Source: JBCDIQ01 sp039024295
GTDB lineage: Bacteria; Bacteroidota; Bacteroidia; J057
Length of the DNA stretch: 5,932 nucleotides
NCBI GenBank assembly: GCA_039024295.1
Contig: JBCDIQ010000357.1
Span: forward strand, 1 to 5,932
Direction of reading: 5' to 3'
Within the stretch, counting starts at the first letter, position 1; the number at the start of each line of letters is the position of its first letter. A program made the position numbers and the translations under genes. Below the pieces are notes generated by a model. It searched no databases and was not told the DNA's origin. It worked only from the letters and a program-made list of their open reading frames with translations. Positions 1 through 5,347 of this stretch are shown piece by piece.

Positions 1-1
1 C

Positions 2-811
2 TATTTAGTAAAGAGGGCAAGGGGTAAATTGATGCTTCGAATTGACGACATGGACAGCCAGCGAATCCGTCCAGCCTACATCGAAGATATGTTTCGATCT
101 CTGGAGTGGTTAGGCATCGAATGGGAGGAGGGCCCCACTACCCCAGATGAGTTTGAAAAACATCACAGCCAGCACCACCGGTTAGACCTATACCAAGGTG
201 CATTGGATCGCCTTGAAAAGGAAACAGATGCCTTATTCGGGTGCAGCCTGTCGAGAAAAGAAATTAAGGCCCTGTCTATAGATGGGAGATACCCAGCAGC
301 AGGACCATTGCAACAGCTTCCCCTCAGCAGCCCTGACATTGCCTGGCGATTTAAAACCGCACCTGATCTTCCTGTTAAATTCCATGACCATTTTAGGGGG
401 AACGTTTCAATCGATCTGTTTCAAGAGATGCGGGGCTTTGTGATCAGGCGAAAAGACGGGTTACCTGCCTACCAGCTAACCTCTCTGGTGGATGACCTTT
501 ACTTTGGCATCAATACGATTATTCGGGGGGAGGACTTGCTTCCTTCTACGGCAGCTCAACTGGCAATTGCCAAAACCCTCGGCAGGTATACGTTTAGCCA
601 GGTAGGCTTTTATCACCACCCGTTGATTACAGATTCATCCGGGCAAAAGTTGTCAAAATCTGCAGGAAGCAGTTCCCTCAAAGCCATGCGAGAAGCGGGA
701 ATTCCCGTTTCAAAGGTATATCATACCTTTTGCAAGCAATGTAAATGGCCTTTGGCAAATAACCTCGAAGAACTGGTAACATTTGCTCCTGATATAAAAA
801 ACATCCCTTAA
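2..811 (+). CDS. gluQ: Glutamyl-Q tRNA(Asp) synthetase-like protein (truncated class I GluRS), 5' end outside window
   Basis: This is a class I glutamyl-tRNA synthetase catalytic core without an anticodon-binding domain. The family (Glu-Q-RS, YadB) activates glutamate without tRNA and attaches it to queuosine at position 34 of tRNA(Asp) in the cytoplasm. The reading frame is open to the window edge, so the start and the HIGH motif lie upstream; about 28 residues are missing by comparison with the family (about 300 aa). Visible marks are LRIDDMD (35-55), the core block RRKDGLPAYQL...VDDLYFGI...IRGEDLL (about 446-541), and the KMSKS-type loop KLSKS at 647-661. The protein ends about 50 residues after KLSKS, too short for a discriminating GluRS. 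A TTG at 29 and ATG at 32 are internal to the fold and are not real starts. The zinc site is degenerate: Cys at 242-244 is kept, but the CxC partner is Leu (248-250) and the later Cys is absent. A paralogue with another role remains possible. Confidence 0.8.
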   Translation, partial: YLVKRARGKLMLRIDDMDSQRIRPAYIEDMFRSLEWLGIEWEEGPTTPDEFEKHHSQHHRLDLYQGALDRLEKETDALFGCSLSRKEIKALSIDGRYPAAGPLQQLPLSSPDIAWRFKTAPDLPVKFHDHFRGNVSIDLFQEMRGFVIRRKDGLPAYQLTSLVDDLYFGINTIIRGEDLLPSTAAQLAIAKTLGRYTFSQVGFYHHPLITDSSGQKLSKSAGSSSLKAMREAGIPVSKVYHTFCKQCKWPLANNLEELVTFAPDIKNIP

Positions 812-830
812 GGCCATGCCAAGGGATGTT
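800..830 (-). terminator. Intrinsic terminator of the aldo/keto reductase gene, overlapping the end of the convergent gluQ-like gene
   Basis: A perfect 10-bp inverted repeat pairs 800-809 with 821-830 (AACATCCCTT / AAGGGATGTT). An extra GGC-CAT-GCC mini-stem (812-820) sits inside the loop. Read on the minus strand, the stem runs directly into TTTT followed by ATATC, so together with the stem there are six consecutive T. It lies 22 bp beyond the reductase stop codon. On the plus strand no T-run follows the hairpin, so it is a poorer terminator for the gluQ-like transcript. Its distal arm forms the last codons and stop of that gene. Confidence 0.8.
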
Positions 831-851
831 GGAATCAAGTTGAGCGGCTAT

Positions 852-1826
852 CTACCAGTATTGGCGTTCAGGCTTGTTTTGAACAATTTCTTCAACCTTT
901 CCCATCACTTCCTCATTCAGCTTATCCAGATGCTCAAGGCAGGCTAGGTTTTGCTCCAACTGAGATAATTTGGAAGCTCCCAAAATCATGGTGCTCACAT
1001 GTTCATTCTTCAGGCACCAGCAAAGTGCAAGATTGGTCATTGACATGCCCAGTTCATCTGACAAGGCTGTAAGTTGGCGGGTTTTCTCCAATAAATTCTC
1101 CTCAAGTACACGCTCGCGCAACCATTCAAGCCCCTCCATACTCAGACGCGTGTCACCAGGATCTTTGTCGTTATACTTTCCTGTCAATAACCCTGAAAGC
1201 AGCGGCGACCAAATGGTGGTGCCCATTCCCAGGTCATACAAATCCAGGTAATCCAGCTCCACTTTTTGTCTCGTAAATAGGTTGTACTGAGGCTGCTCCA
1301 TGGTAGGCGGAATGAGGTTGTTGGCACGCGCCACCTGATGTGCCTCCATGATGCGTTCAGATTCCCACTCCGAAGTACCCCAATACAGGATTTTCCCCTG
1401 TTCGATCAAGGTATTCATCACCCGTACTGTTTCTTCTACTGGCGTATGGTAATCAGGTCTATGACAAAAAAACAGGTCCAGGTAATCTACCTGAAGCCGC
1501 TTCAAGGCAGCATGGCAGGCCTCATAGACATGTTTGCGGCTCAAGCCTTTTTGGGTAGGTTTGTCCCCTCCCCAGTACACCTTGCTGGAGACAATGAAGG
1601 TATCGCGTGACCATCCCATCTTTTTCAAGATATTCCCCATGACAATTTCTGACTGCCCACGTGAGTAAATCTCGGCATTGTCGAAAAAGTTAATGCCATG
1701 GTCATAGGCTGTTTTCATCAGGTCCTCAGCTATGCCGTCCCCAATTTGTTTACCGAAAGTAAGCCAGGACCCCAAGGAAAGCGCGCTCACCTGGAGACCA
1801 GATTTTCCAAGTCTTCTGTATTGCAT
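852..1826 (-). CDS. Aldo/keto reductase, Kv-channel beta-subunit-like (AKR6/YghZ type)
   Basis: A soluble NADPH-dependent aldo/keto reductase of 324 aa, the full family length. The protein follows the voltage-gated K+ channel beta-subunit pattern throughout: YRRLGKSGLQVS at residues 3-14, WLTFGKQI 21-28, FFDNAEIY 47-54, WGGDKPTQKGLSRKH 85-99, ILYWGTSEW 146-154 and WSPLLSGLLTGKY 206-218. The catalytic set is complete: Asp49, Tyr54, Lys82 and His122 (in FCHRPD). His122 is typical of enzymatically active AKRs, where animal Kv beta proteins have Asn. The cofactor-binding C-terminal stretch LGASKLSQLEQN (282-293) is present. The ATG at 1826-1824 begins directly with the conserved MQYRRLGKSG, which fixes the start; no Shine-Dalgarno is visible in the A-rich leader. 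The gene is 107 bp downstream of modA on the same strand. The physiological substrate cannot be deduced; bacterial relatives reduce aldehydes such as methylglyoxal. No channel gene is nearby. Confidence 0.93.
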   Translation of the reverse strand: MQYRRLGKSGLQVSALSLGSWLTFGKQIGDGIAEDLMKTAYDHGINFFDNAEIYSRGQSEIVMGNILKKMGWSRDTFIVSSKVYWGGDKPTQKGLSRKHVYEACHAALKRLQVDYLDLFFCHRPDYHTPVEETVRVMNTLIEQGKILYWGTSEWESERIMEAHQVARANNLIPPTMEQPQYNLFTRQKVELDYLDLYDLGMGTTIWSPLLSGLLTGKYNDKDPGDTRLSMEGLEWLRERVLEENLLEKTRQLTALSDELGMSMTNLALCWCLKNEHVSTMILGASKLSQLEQNLACLEHLDKLNEEVMGKVEEIVQNKPERQYW

Positions 1827-1870
1827 AAATATGTGTTTGTTTTTCTGTCAAACGAACGTGTCTGTAATCA

Positions 1871-1899
1871 CAAATAAACCGAAGCAGGATTTGTTTCGG
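1871..1899 (-). terminator. Possible weak terminator downstream of modA
   Basis: Read on the minus strand, CCGAA (1899-1895) pairs with TTCGG (1883-1879) across an 11-nt loop and is followed by TTTATTTG (1878-1871). The stem is only 5 bp and an alternative fold (ACAAAT 1870-1875 with ATTTGT 1889-1894) competes. Attenuation between modA and the reductase gene is therefore possible but not established. Confidence 0.28.
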
Positions 1900-1933
1900 G
1901 TAAGTGGGTATTTAAAGCTCACTGAATGAACAA

Positions 1934-2683
1934 CTACTGATCGGGCTGGGTATACCCGTATGTGTGAAAAATTTCCTGGGCTTTTTGGGAAAACAGGAAC
2001 TCCCACAAGGCTTTTTTACCTGGGTGATCTCTTTTAAGCATTAGGGCGAACTGGGGAACAGGCGGTGCCCACTCCAGTGAAACCCACTCCCCCAGGGTCC
2101 TGAGTTTAGCAGTATGCATGGCAGAGTTTGAAGTGAACCCAGCTTGTACAGACTGAGCGTACAACATGGTATTGACCTTTCCGACACTTTCTCCAAAAAC
2201 GAACTTTGACCGAAGTTCCTCCCAGAGGGCCTCTTCCATGAGCCAGTTTTTGGCAACGATTCCGTAAGGTGCTATTTCTGGATTGGGCACTGCAATGGAT
2301 TGACAGCTTTCAGATCGGAGGTAGGCAATCAGCTCGGCCTCATTCCTTACTGCTACCCCCGTGCATACAGTTAGCTTACCATTGACCAAAACCTTGGGCT
2401 CCGGCTCAGCATGCCCGTTGTCCACCAGGTACCGAGGGAAAGACTCGTTTGCAGAAATGAATACATGGAAAGGTGCCCCGTTTTGAATCTGAGCGGTAAG
2501 GGCTCCGGAGGCAGCACCCGTAACCTCCAGCTCAATCCCTGTTTCCTGCTCAAATGCTGCTTCAAGTTCGGTAACGGGCACCAACAGGTTGGCTGCCACT
2601 GCCAGTCGTAAAGGACTTTTATCTGGTTGGCAGCTGGCACATAACATCAGAATAAACAGGAAGTTAAGCCCTATCTTTTCCAT
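1934..2683 (-). CDS. modA: Molybdate ABC transporter substrate-binding lipoprotein, ModA-like
   Basis: The periplasmic binding component of a molybdate (or tungstate) ABC importer, 249 aa. The N-terminus (residues 1-18) is a short charged head, a hydrophobic core (LNFLFILML) and a CASC lipobox-like end with Cys18 as probable lipid anchor; Cys at -3 is non-ideal. The mature part has the ModA fold: RLAVAANLLVPV (26-37), TGAASGALTAQIQNGAP (55-71), VFISANE (74-80), PNPEIAPYG (133-141) and ESVGKVNTM (165-173). Likely oxyanion contacts are Asn32, Ser59, Tyr140 and Val167. Asn in place of the E. coli first-loop Ser, and the PEIAPYG loop, recall Azotobacter ModA2 (from memory of the family). I chose the ATG at 2683-2681: it opens a proper signal peptide and has AGG nine bases upstream. 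The frame extends to a TTG at 2719, which would put a charged 12-residue head before the signal. No modB or modC permease gene is in the window, so its partners must lie elsewhere. Confidence 0.88.
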   Translation of the reverse strand: MEKIGLNFLFILMLCASCQPDKSPLRLAVAANLLVPVTELEAAFEQETGIELEVTGAASGALTAQIQNGAPFHVFISANESFPRYLVDNGHAEPEPKVLVNGKLTVCTGVAVRNEAELIAYLRSESCQSIAVPNPEIAPYGIVAKNWLMEEALWEELRSKFVFGESVGKVNTMLYAQSVQAGFTSNSAMHTAKLRTLGEWVSLEWAPPVPQFALMLKRDHPGKKALWEFLFSQKAQEIFHTYGYTQPDQ

Positions 2684-2729
2684 ATAAATGAACCTACACA
2701 ATTTCCTTTCATCGTCCAAGACGTTTCAC

Positions 2730-2738
2730 TTATGCACA
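2730..2738 (+). promoter_or_regulatory. DnaA box (TTATGCACA)
   Basis: The nine bases match the consensus TTATNCACA exactly. A second, degenerate site (ATTTCCACA on the minus strand, 2750-2742, 7 of 9 against TTATCCACA) follows within 4 bp, and the next TTCCACA (2753-2759) keeps the conserved right half. Its position ahead of the replicative helicase gene makes DnaA binding plausible, but a single exact 9-mer can occur by chance. Confidence 0.45.
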
Positions 2739-2741
2739 ATT

Positions 2742-2772
2742 TGTGGAAATACTTCCACATTCAAGTGGAAAT
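2742..2772. repeat. Inverted and direct repeats of GTGGAAAT, operator-like
   Basis: TGTGGAA (2742-2748) and TTCCACA (2753-2759) form a perfect 7-bp inverted repeat around ATAC. A third half-site, GTGGAAAT (2765-2772), repeats 2743-2750 directly at a 22-bp offset, about two helical turns, and also forms an inverted repeat with 2753-2758. The arrangement resembles a protein-binding operator more than a terminator, since no T-run follows the short stem. It could control modA, dnaB or both; the protein that binds is unknown. Confidence 0.5.
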
Positions 2773-2857
2773 TTTTAAATTATTGATGGTGAGGTTTTTG
2801 TAGGTATCTTCAAAAGTCAAAATAAGATTTTACTTATGTGAATTAACGGCTAATTCG

Positions 2858-2866
2858 TACCTTTTG
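2858..2866 (+). promoter_or_regulatory. Possible -7 promoter element of dnaB
   Basis: TACCTTTTG differs from the Bacteroidota -7 consensus TAnnTTTG by one extra T. It lies 27 bp before the chosen dnaB ATG, a usual leader length. No clean TTTG is visible about 19-23 bp upstream for the -33 element, so support is weak. Confidence 0.33.
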
Positions 2867-2893
2867 CCTCCTTTTGTTAACACCCCTACGCCT

Positions 2894-4417
2894 ATGTCTG
2901 AGCAGCCCAAACGAAATTCATCTCCCAACTCCTCCTACCCCTCCTCACAAGAAGGAAAAGTACGCTCGCTGGCTGACAGCGGGAGAATTCCCCCTCAGGC
3001 ACTAGACATCGAAGAGGCTGTTTTAGGGGCACTGCTGCTGGAAAAGGATGCCCTTCACCAGATCATTGATGCCCTAAAACCGGAGATGTTTTACAAGGCT
3101 GCAAACCGGGAAATCTACGAGGCAATCCAGTCGTTGTTCCAACAGTCTCAACCCATCGATCTGCTCACCGTAAAAGATTTCCTTCGAAAGGCAGGGAAGC
3201 TGGAACAAATTGGCGGCGCATTTTATTTGGCTTCTCTCACCCGCAAGGTAGCCTCGGCTGCTAACATTGAGTTTCACGCGCGAATCATCGCTGAGAAATA
3301 CATTCTTCGTCAATTGATTCACTTAGGAGACAAAGTGGTCAACGAAGCATATGACACCACCACCGACGCGCTGGAACTGCTGGACAAGACTGAGCAAGAC
3401 ATTTTTCAGGTGTCTGAAACCCATCTTCGCAGGAATTATTCCGGTATGAACGACCTGGTGGTTCGCACCCTGGAGCGGTTGGAAGAAATGCGGAGCAAGG
3501 ACACCAGCGTAACCGGTATCCCTTCTGGGTTTTCTGCCCTGGATGCCATGACAGCTGGCTGGCAACGGACAGACATGGTGATCATTGCAGCCCGTCCTGC
3601 AATGGGTAAAACAGCCCTCACCCTTACCCTTGCACGAAATGCCTCAGTAAGGTTTGGCACGCCCACAGCTATCTTCTCCTTAGAGATGGCGGGGGTTCAG
3701 CTCACCCAGCGCTTGATTTGCTCAGAATCGGAACTTGATGCCCAAAAAGTGCGTACCGGCCGATTGGAAGATTACGAATGGAAACAGCTCATCACCCGCA
3801 TTGGGCCCTTGAGCAAAGCAGATATTTTCATCGATGATACCCCTGGCCTGTCTATCTCTGACTTACGGGCGAAATGCAGAAGGCTGAAAGCCGAGAAGAA
3901 TATCGGGATGGTGATCATTGACTACCTCCAGTTGATGACAGGCAACCTCGGACGCAACACCAACCGTGAACAGGAAATTGCAGGCATTTCGCGATCCCTG
4001 AAAATCATTGCCAAGGAACTGGATGTCTGCGTAATCGCCCTTTCCCAGCTGAGCCGTGCAGTAGAAAGCCGCGGAGGAGATAAGCGTCCAGTGCTGAGTG
4101 ACCTTCGGGAATCTGGTTCAATTGAGCAGGATGCGGATATGGTGGCCTTCCTCTACCGGCCCGAGTACTATGGATTCGAGACGGATGATGAAGGCAATTC
4201 GACCCAAGGCATGGCAGAACTGATCATCGCCAAGCAGCGTAACGGTCCTACCGGAACAGTGAAGCTCCAATTCATTGGGAAGTATGGTAAGTTCACAGAC
4301 TGGGAAGTAGGGGCTCTGCCTGATTCAGGGCCTTCATTCACAGATCCAGGGGCGGGCGGTAACATCATCAGGCCTTCTAAGATCAACGGAGGAGATAATT
4401 TAGATGTTCCTTTTTAA
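2894..4417 (+). CDS. dnaB: Replicative DNA helicase DnaB
   Basis: The hexameric 5'-3' helicase that unwinds DNA at the chromosomal replication fork, 507 aa, full length. After a polar, Ser/Pro-rich, probably disordered tail (1-30), the N-terminal collar starts at PPQALDIEEAVLGALL (33-48) and runs to about 180. The RecA-like motor begins near TGIPSGFSALD (207-217). Walker A is ARPAMGKTAL (233-242), catalytic Glu264 is in FSLEM, Walker B is VIIDYLQL (340-347, Asp343), the sensor is ALSQLSR (382-388), and DLRESGSIEQDAD (403-415) and AKQRNGPTG (446-454, Arg449 finger) follow. No intein interrupts these motifs, a frequent event in this family. The C-terminus is acidic and ends NLDVPF. I chose the ATG at 2894; the frame also opens at a TTG at 2864, which overlaps the putative -7 element and adds only ten unconserved-looking residues. 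dnaB diverges from modA and is followed by a weak hairpin. Confidence 0.97.
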   Translation: MSEQPKRNSSPNSSYPSSQEGKVRSLADSGRIPPQALDIEEAVLGALLLEKDALHQIIDALKPEMFYKAANREIYEAIQSLFQQSQPIDLLTVKDFLRKAGKLEQIGGAFYLASLTRKVASAANIEFHARIIAEKYILRQLIHLGDKVVNEAYDTTTDALELLDKTEQDIFQVSETHLRRNYSGMNDLVVRTLERLEEMRSKDTSVTGIPSGFSALDAMTAGWQRTDMVIIAARPAMGKTALTLTLARNASVRFGTPTAIFSLEMAGVQLTQRLICSESELDAQKVRTGRLEDYEWKQLITRIGPLSKADIFIDDTPGLSISDLRAKCRRLKAEKNIGMVIIDYLQLMTGNLGRNTNREQEIAGISRSLKIIAKELDVCVIALSQLSRAVESRGGDKRPVLSDLRESGSIEQDADMVAFLYRPEYYGFETDDEGNSTQGMAELIIAKQRNGPTGTVKLQFIGKYGKFTDWEVGALPDSGPSFTDPGAGGNIIRPSKINGGDNLDVPF

Positions 4418-4420
4418 CAG

Positions 4421-4443
4421 CTTCACTTTTCTGAAGTAGTTTT
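4421..4443 (+). terminator. Weak intrinsic terminator after dnaB
   Basis: CTTCA (4421-4425) pairs with TGAAG (4432-4436) around a 6-nt loop, with one possible G-U pair added outside. TTTT follows at 4440-4443 and more T-rich sequence after it. It lies three bases beyond the dnaB stop. The short stem makes it a modest candidate. Confidence 0.4.
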
Positions 4444-4470
4444 CTTCACATATACTTTAGCATATCGTAT

Positions 4471-4488
4471 TATATACAATTGTATATA
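4471..4488. repeat. Perfect 18-bp AT-rich palindrome upstream of the FkbM methyltransferase gene
   Basis: TATATACAATTGTATATA is a perfect palindrome with 9-bp arms and no spacer, centred between 4479 and 4480. It stands 64 bp before the methyltransferase ATG and about 30 bp before the suspected promoter. It may be an operator for a dimeric regulator, or simply low-complexity AT-rich DNA; the surrounding 4448-4520 is very AT-rich. Confidence 0.45.
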
Positions 4489-4519
4489 TGAGATAATTTT
4501 CATACTTTAATAGGTAATA

Positions 4520-4527
4520 AATCTTTG
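4520..4527 (+). promoter_or_regulatory. Possible -7 promoter element of the FkbM methyltransferase gene
   Basis: AATCTTTG matches the Bacteroidota consensus TAnnTTTG in five of the six fixed bases. It is preceded by TTTT (4497-4500) about 19 bp upstream, a near match to the -33 TTTG. The predicted leader would be about 20 nt. Such elements are short and occur by chance in AT-rich DNA. Confidence 0.33.
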
Positions 4528-4552
4528 CTAACAACAAACTAACTGCCTAAGT

Positions 4553-5347
4553 ATGAATTTACTCACCAAGATTACCCGGAAGGTTAGAAAGGTATTTCTG
4601 CCCAAACTTAAGGTGACCCCTTTCACCCAAAAAGAATACCTGGGAACACTTCATTATGGTGCTTGTACTGTTCCTAAAGGTATTTTTAATAAGGATTCCA
4701 TCTGTTACACAGCAGGAGCAGGAGAGGACATCTCTTTTGATTTATCCTTGGCCCAGAAGTATCAGGCGGATGTTTACATCATTGACCCAACGCCTCGGGC
4801 TATTCAGCATTTTAAGGAATTGAAATCCCACACTGCTGAAGGGCGTCCCATGCCGATTAACCAAAACCCGGAGTTTACCTATGGGGTATCCAAGGAAAAC
4901 TTAAAACGGGTAAGTTTTTTACCTATTGGGTTGTGGAAAAATAATGAGGAGATGAAATTTTATGCCCCTGCAGTGGAGAGCAAGGTTTCTCATTCTATCA
5001 TGAACCTTCAAAAATCAGAAAAGTATTTCGTTGCAACAGTGGAAAGAGTTTCCTCTTTGATGAAGCGCTTGGGGCACCAGCAGCTTGATTTGCTCAAGAT
5101 GGACATTGAAGGGGCAGAATACCAAGTACTAAAAACCCTTGGAGAGGATAGTATTCGCCCAAAAGTAATCTGTGTAGCCTATGACGAGGGCACCAAACCG
5201 CTAGACAACAAATACATGCACCGTATCAAAGCTTCTGTAGAAGGTGTTTGTGATCTTGGCTATAAATTGATTCACTTTGAGCCAGGAAAATTCAAGACTA
5301 CCTTTTTACGTACAGATATTTATCAGAATATGATTGCCCTCAACTAA
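4553..5347 (+). CDS. FkbM-family SAM-dependent methyltransferase
   Basis: A 264-aa Rossmann-fold methyltransferase that uses S-adenosylmethionine. The SAM-binding region is ICYTAGAGEDISFD (50-63), a variant of the D-x-G-A-x-x-G-E loop, with Asp78 (in YIIDPTP) as the probable ribose ligand at the end of strand 2. The diagnostic FkbM signature is LDLLKMDIEGAEYQVLK (178-194), with Asp184, Glu186 and Glu189. A basic N-terminal segment (about 1-20, rich in Lys and Arg) precedes the domain; no signal peptide or membrane helix is seen. Family members O-methylate sugars of surface polysaccharides or secondary metabolites; the substrate here is unknown and no glycosyltransferase lies in the window. 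The start is the first ATG after an A-rich leader. By eye its GC content is near 42%, lower than dnaB at about 50%, and its stop codon overlaps the convergent feoB end by 8 bp. This fits later acquisition but does not prove it. Confidence 0.88.
   Translation: MNLLTKITRKVRKVFLPKLKVTPFTQKEYLGTLHYGACTVPKGIFNKDSICYTAGAGEDISFDLSLAQKYQADVYIIDPTPRAIQHFKELKSHTAEGRPMPINQNPEFTYGVSKENLKRVSFLPIGLWKNNEEMKFYAPAVESKVSHSIMNLQKSEKYFVATVERVSSLMKRLGHQQLDLLKMDIEGAEYQVLKTLGEDSIRPKVICVAYDEGTKPLDNKYMHRIKASVEGVCDLGYKLIHFEPGKFKTTFLRTDIYQNMIALN

Larger units (their letters stand above)
2684..2893. other. Divergent intergenic region modA/dnaB with DnaA-box and inverted-repeat cluster
   Basis: These 210 bp separate the modA and dnaB start codons and hold no convincing gene. 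From left to right they contain the modA leader with an AGG (2694-2696), a consensus DnaA box (2730-2738), three alternating GTGGAA/TTCCAC half-sites (2742-2772), an AT-rich run (2769-2784), and a small inverted repeat ATAAG (2822-2826)/CTTAT (2833-2837). A Bacteroidota-like promoter element then lies just ahead of dnaB. Both outward promoters must lie here; the sequence does not show clearly which elements serve modA. Confidence 0.7.

Noticed and set aside
29..34. TTG/ATG at 29 and 32 as the start of the gluQ-like gene
   Set aside because: The frame is open upstream to the window edge and reads a family-like sequence (LVKRARGK) before the conserved LRIDD block, so the gene starts outside the window.
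970..1929. Plus-strand open frames of 65-93 codons across the reductase gene and its leader
   Set aside because: They lie opposite a strongly conserved coding sequence, show no recognisable domain, and have no independent start signals.
2041..2640. Open frames of 66-89 codons on both strands within modA
   Set aside because: They are out-of-frame shadows of modA with composition unlike real proteins and no family resemblance.
2684..2719. TTG at 2719 as modA start
   Set aside because: It adds a charged 12-residue head before a good lipoprotein signal peptide, while the ATG at 2683 has an AGG at suitable distance.
2864..2893. TTG at 2864 as dnaB start
   Set aside because: It overlaps the likely promoter element and lacks a ribosome-binding site; the ATG at 2894 gives a normal-length DnaB.
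3560..4280. Intein in dnaB
   Set aside because: Walker A, Walker B and the later helicase motifs are contiguous at normal spacing and the protein has normal length.
3074..4386. Minus-strand open frames of 72-82 codons opposite dnaB
   Set aside because: They are antisense to the conserved DnaB coding sequence; the residues follow from the helicase codons and no motif is visible.
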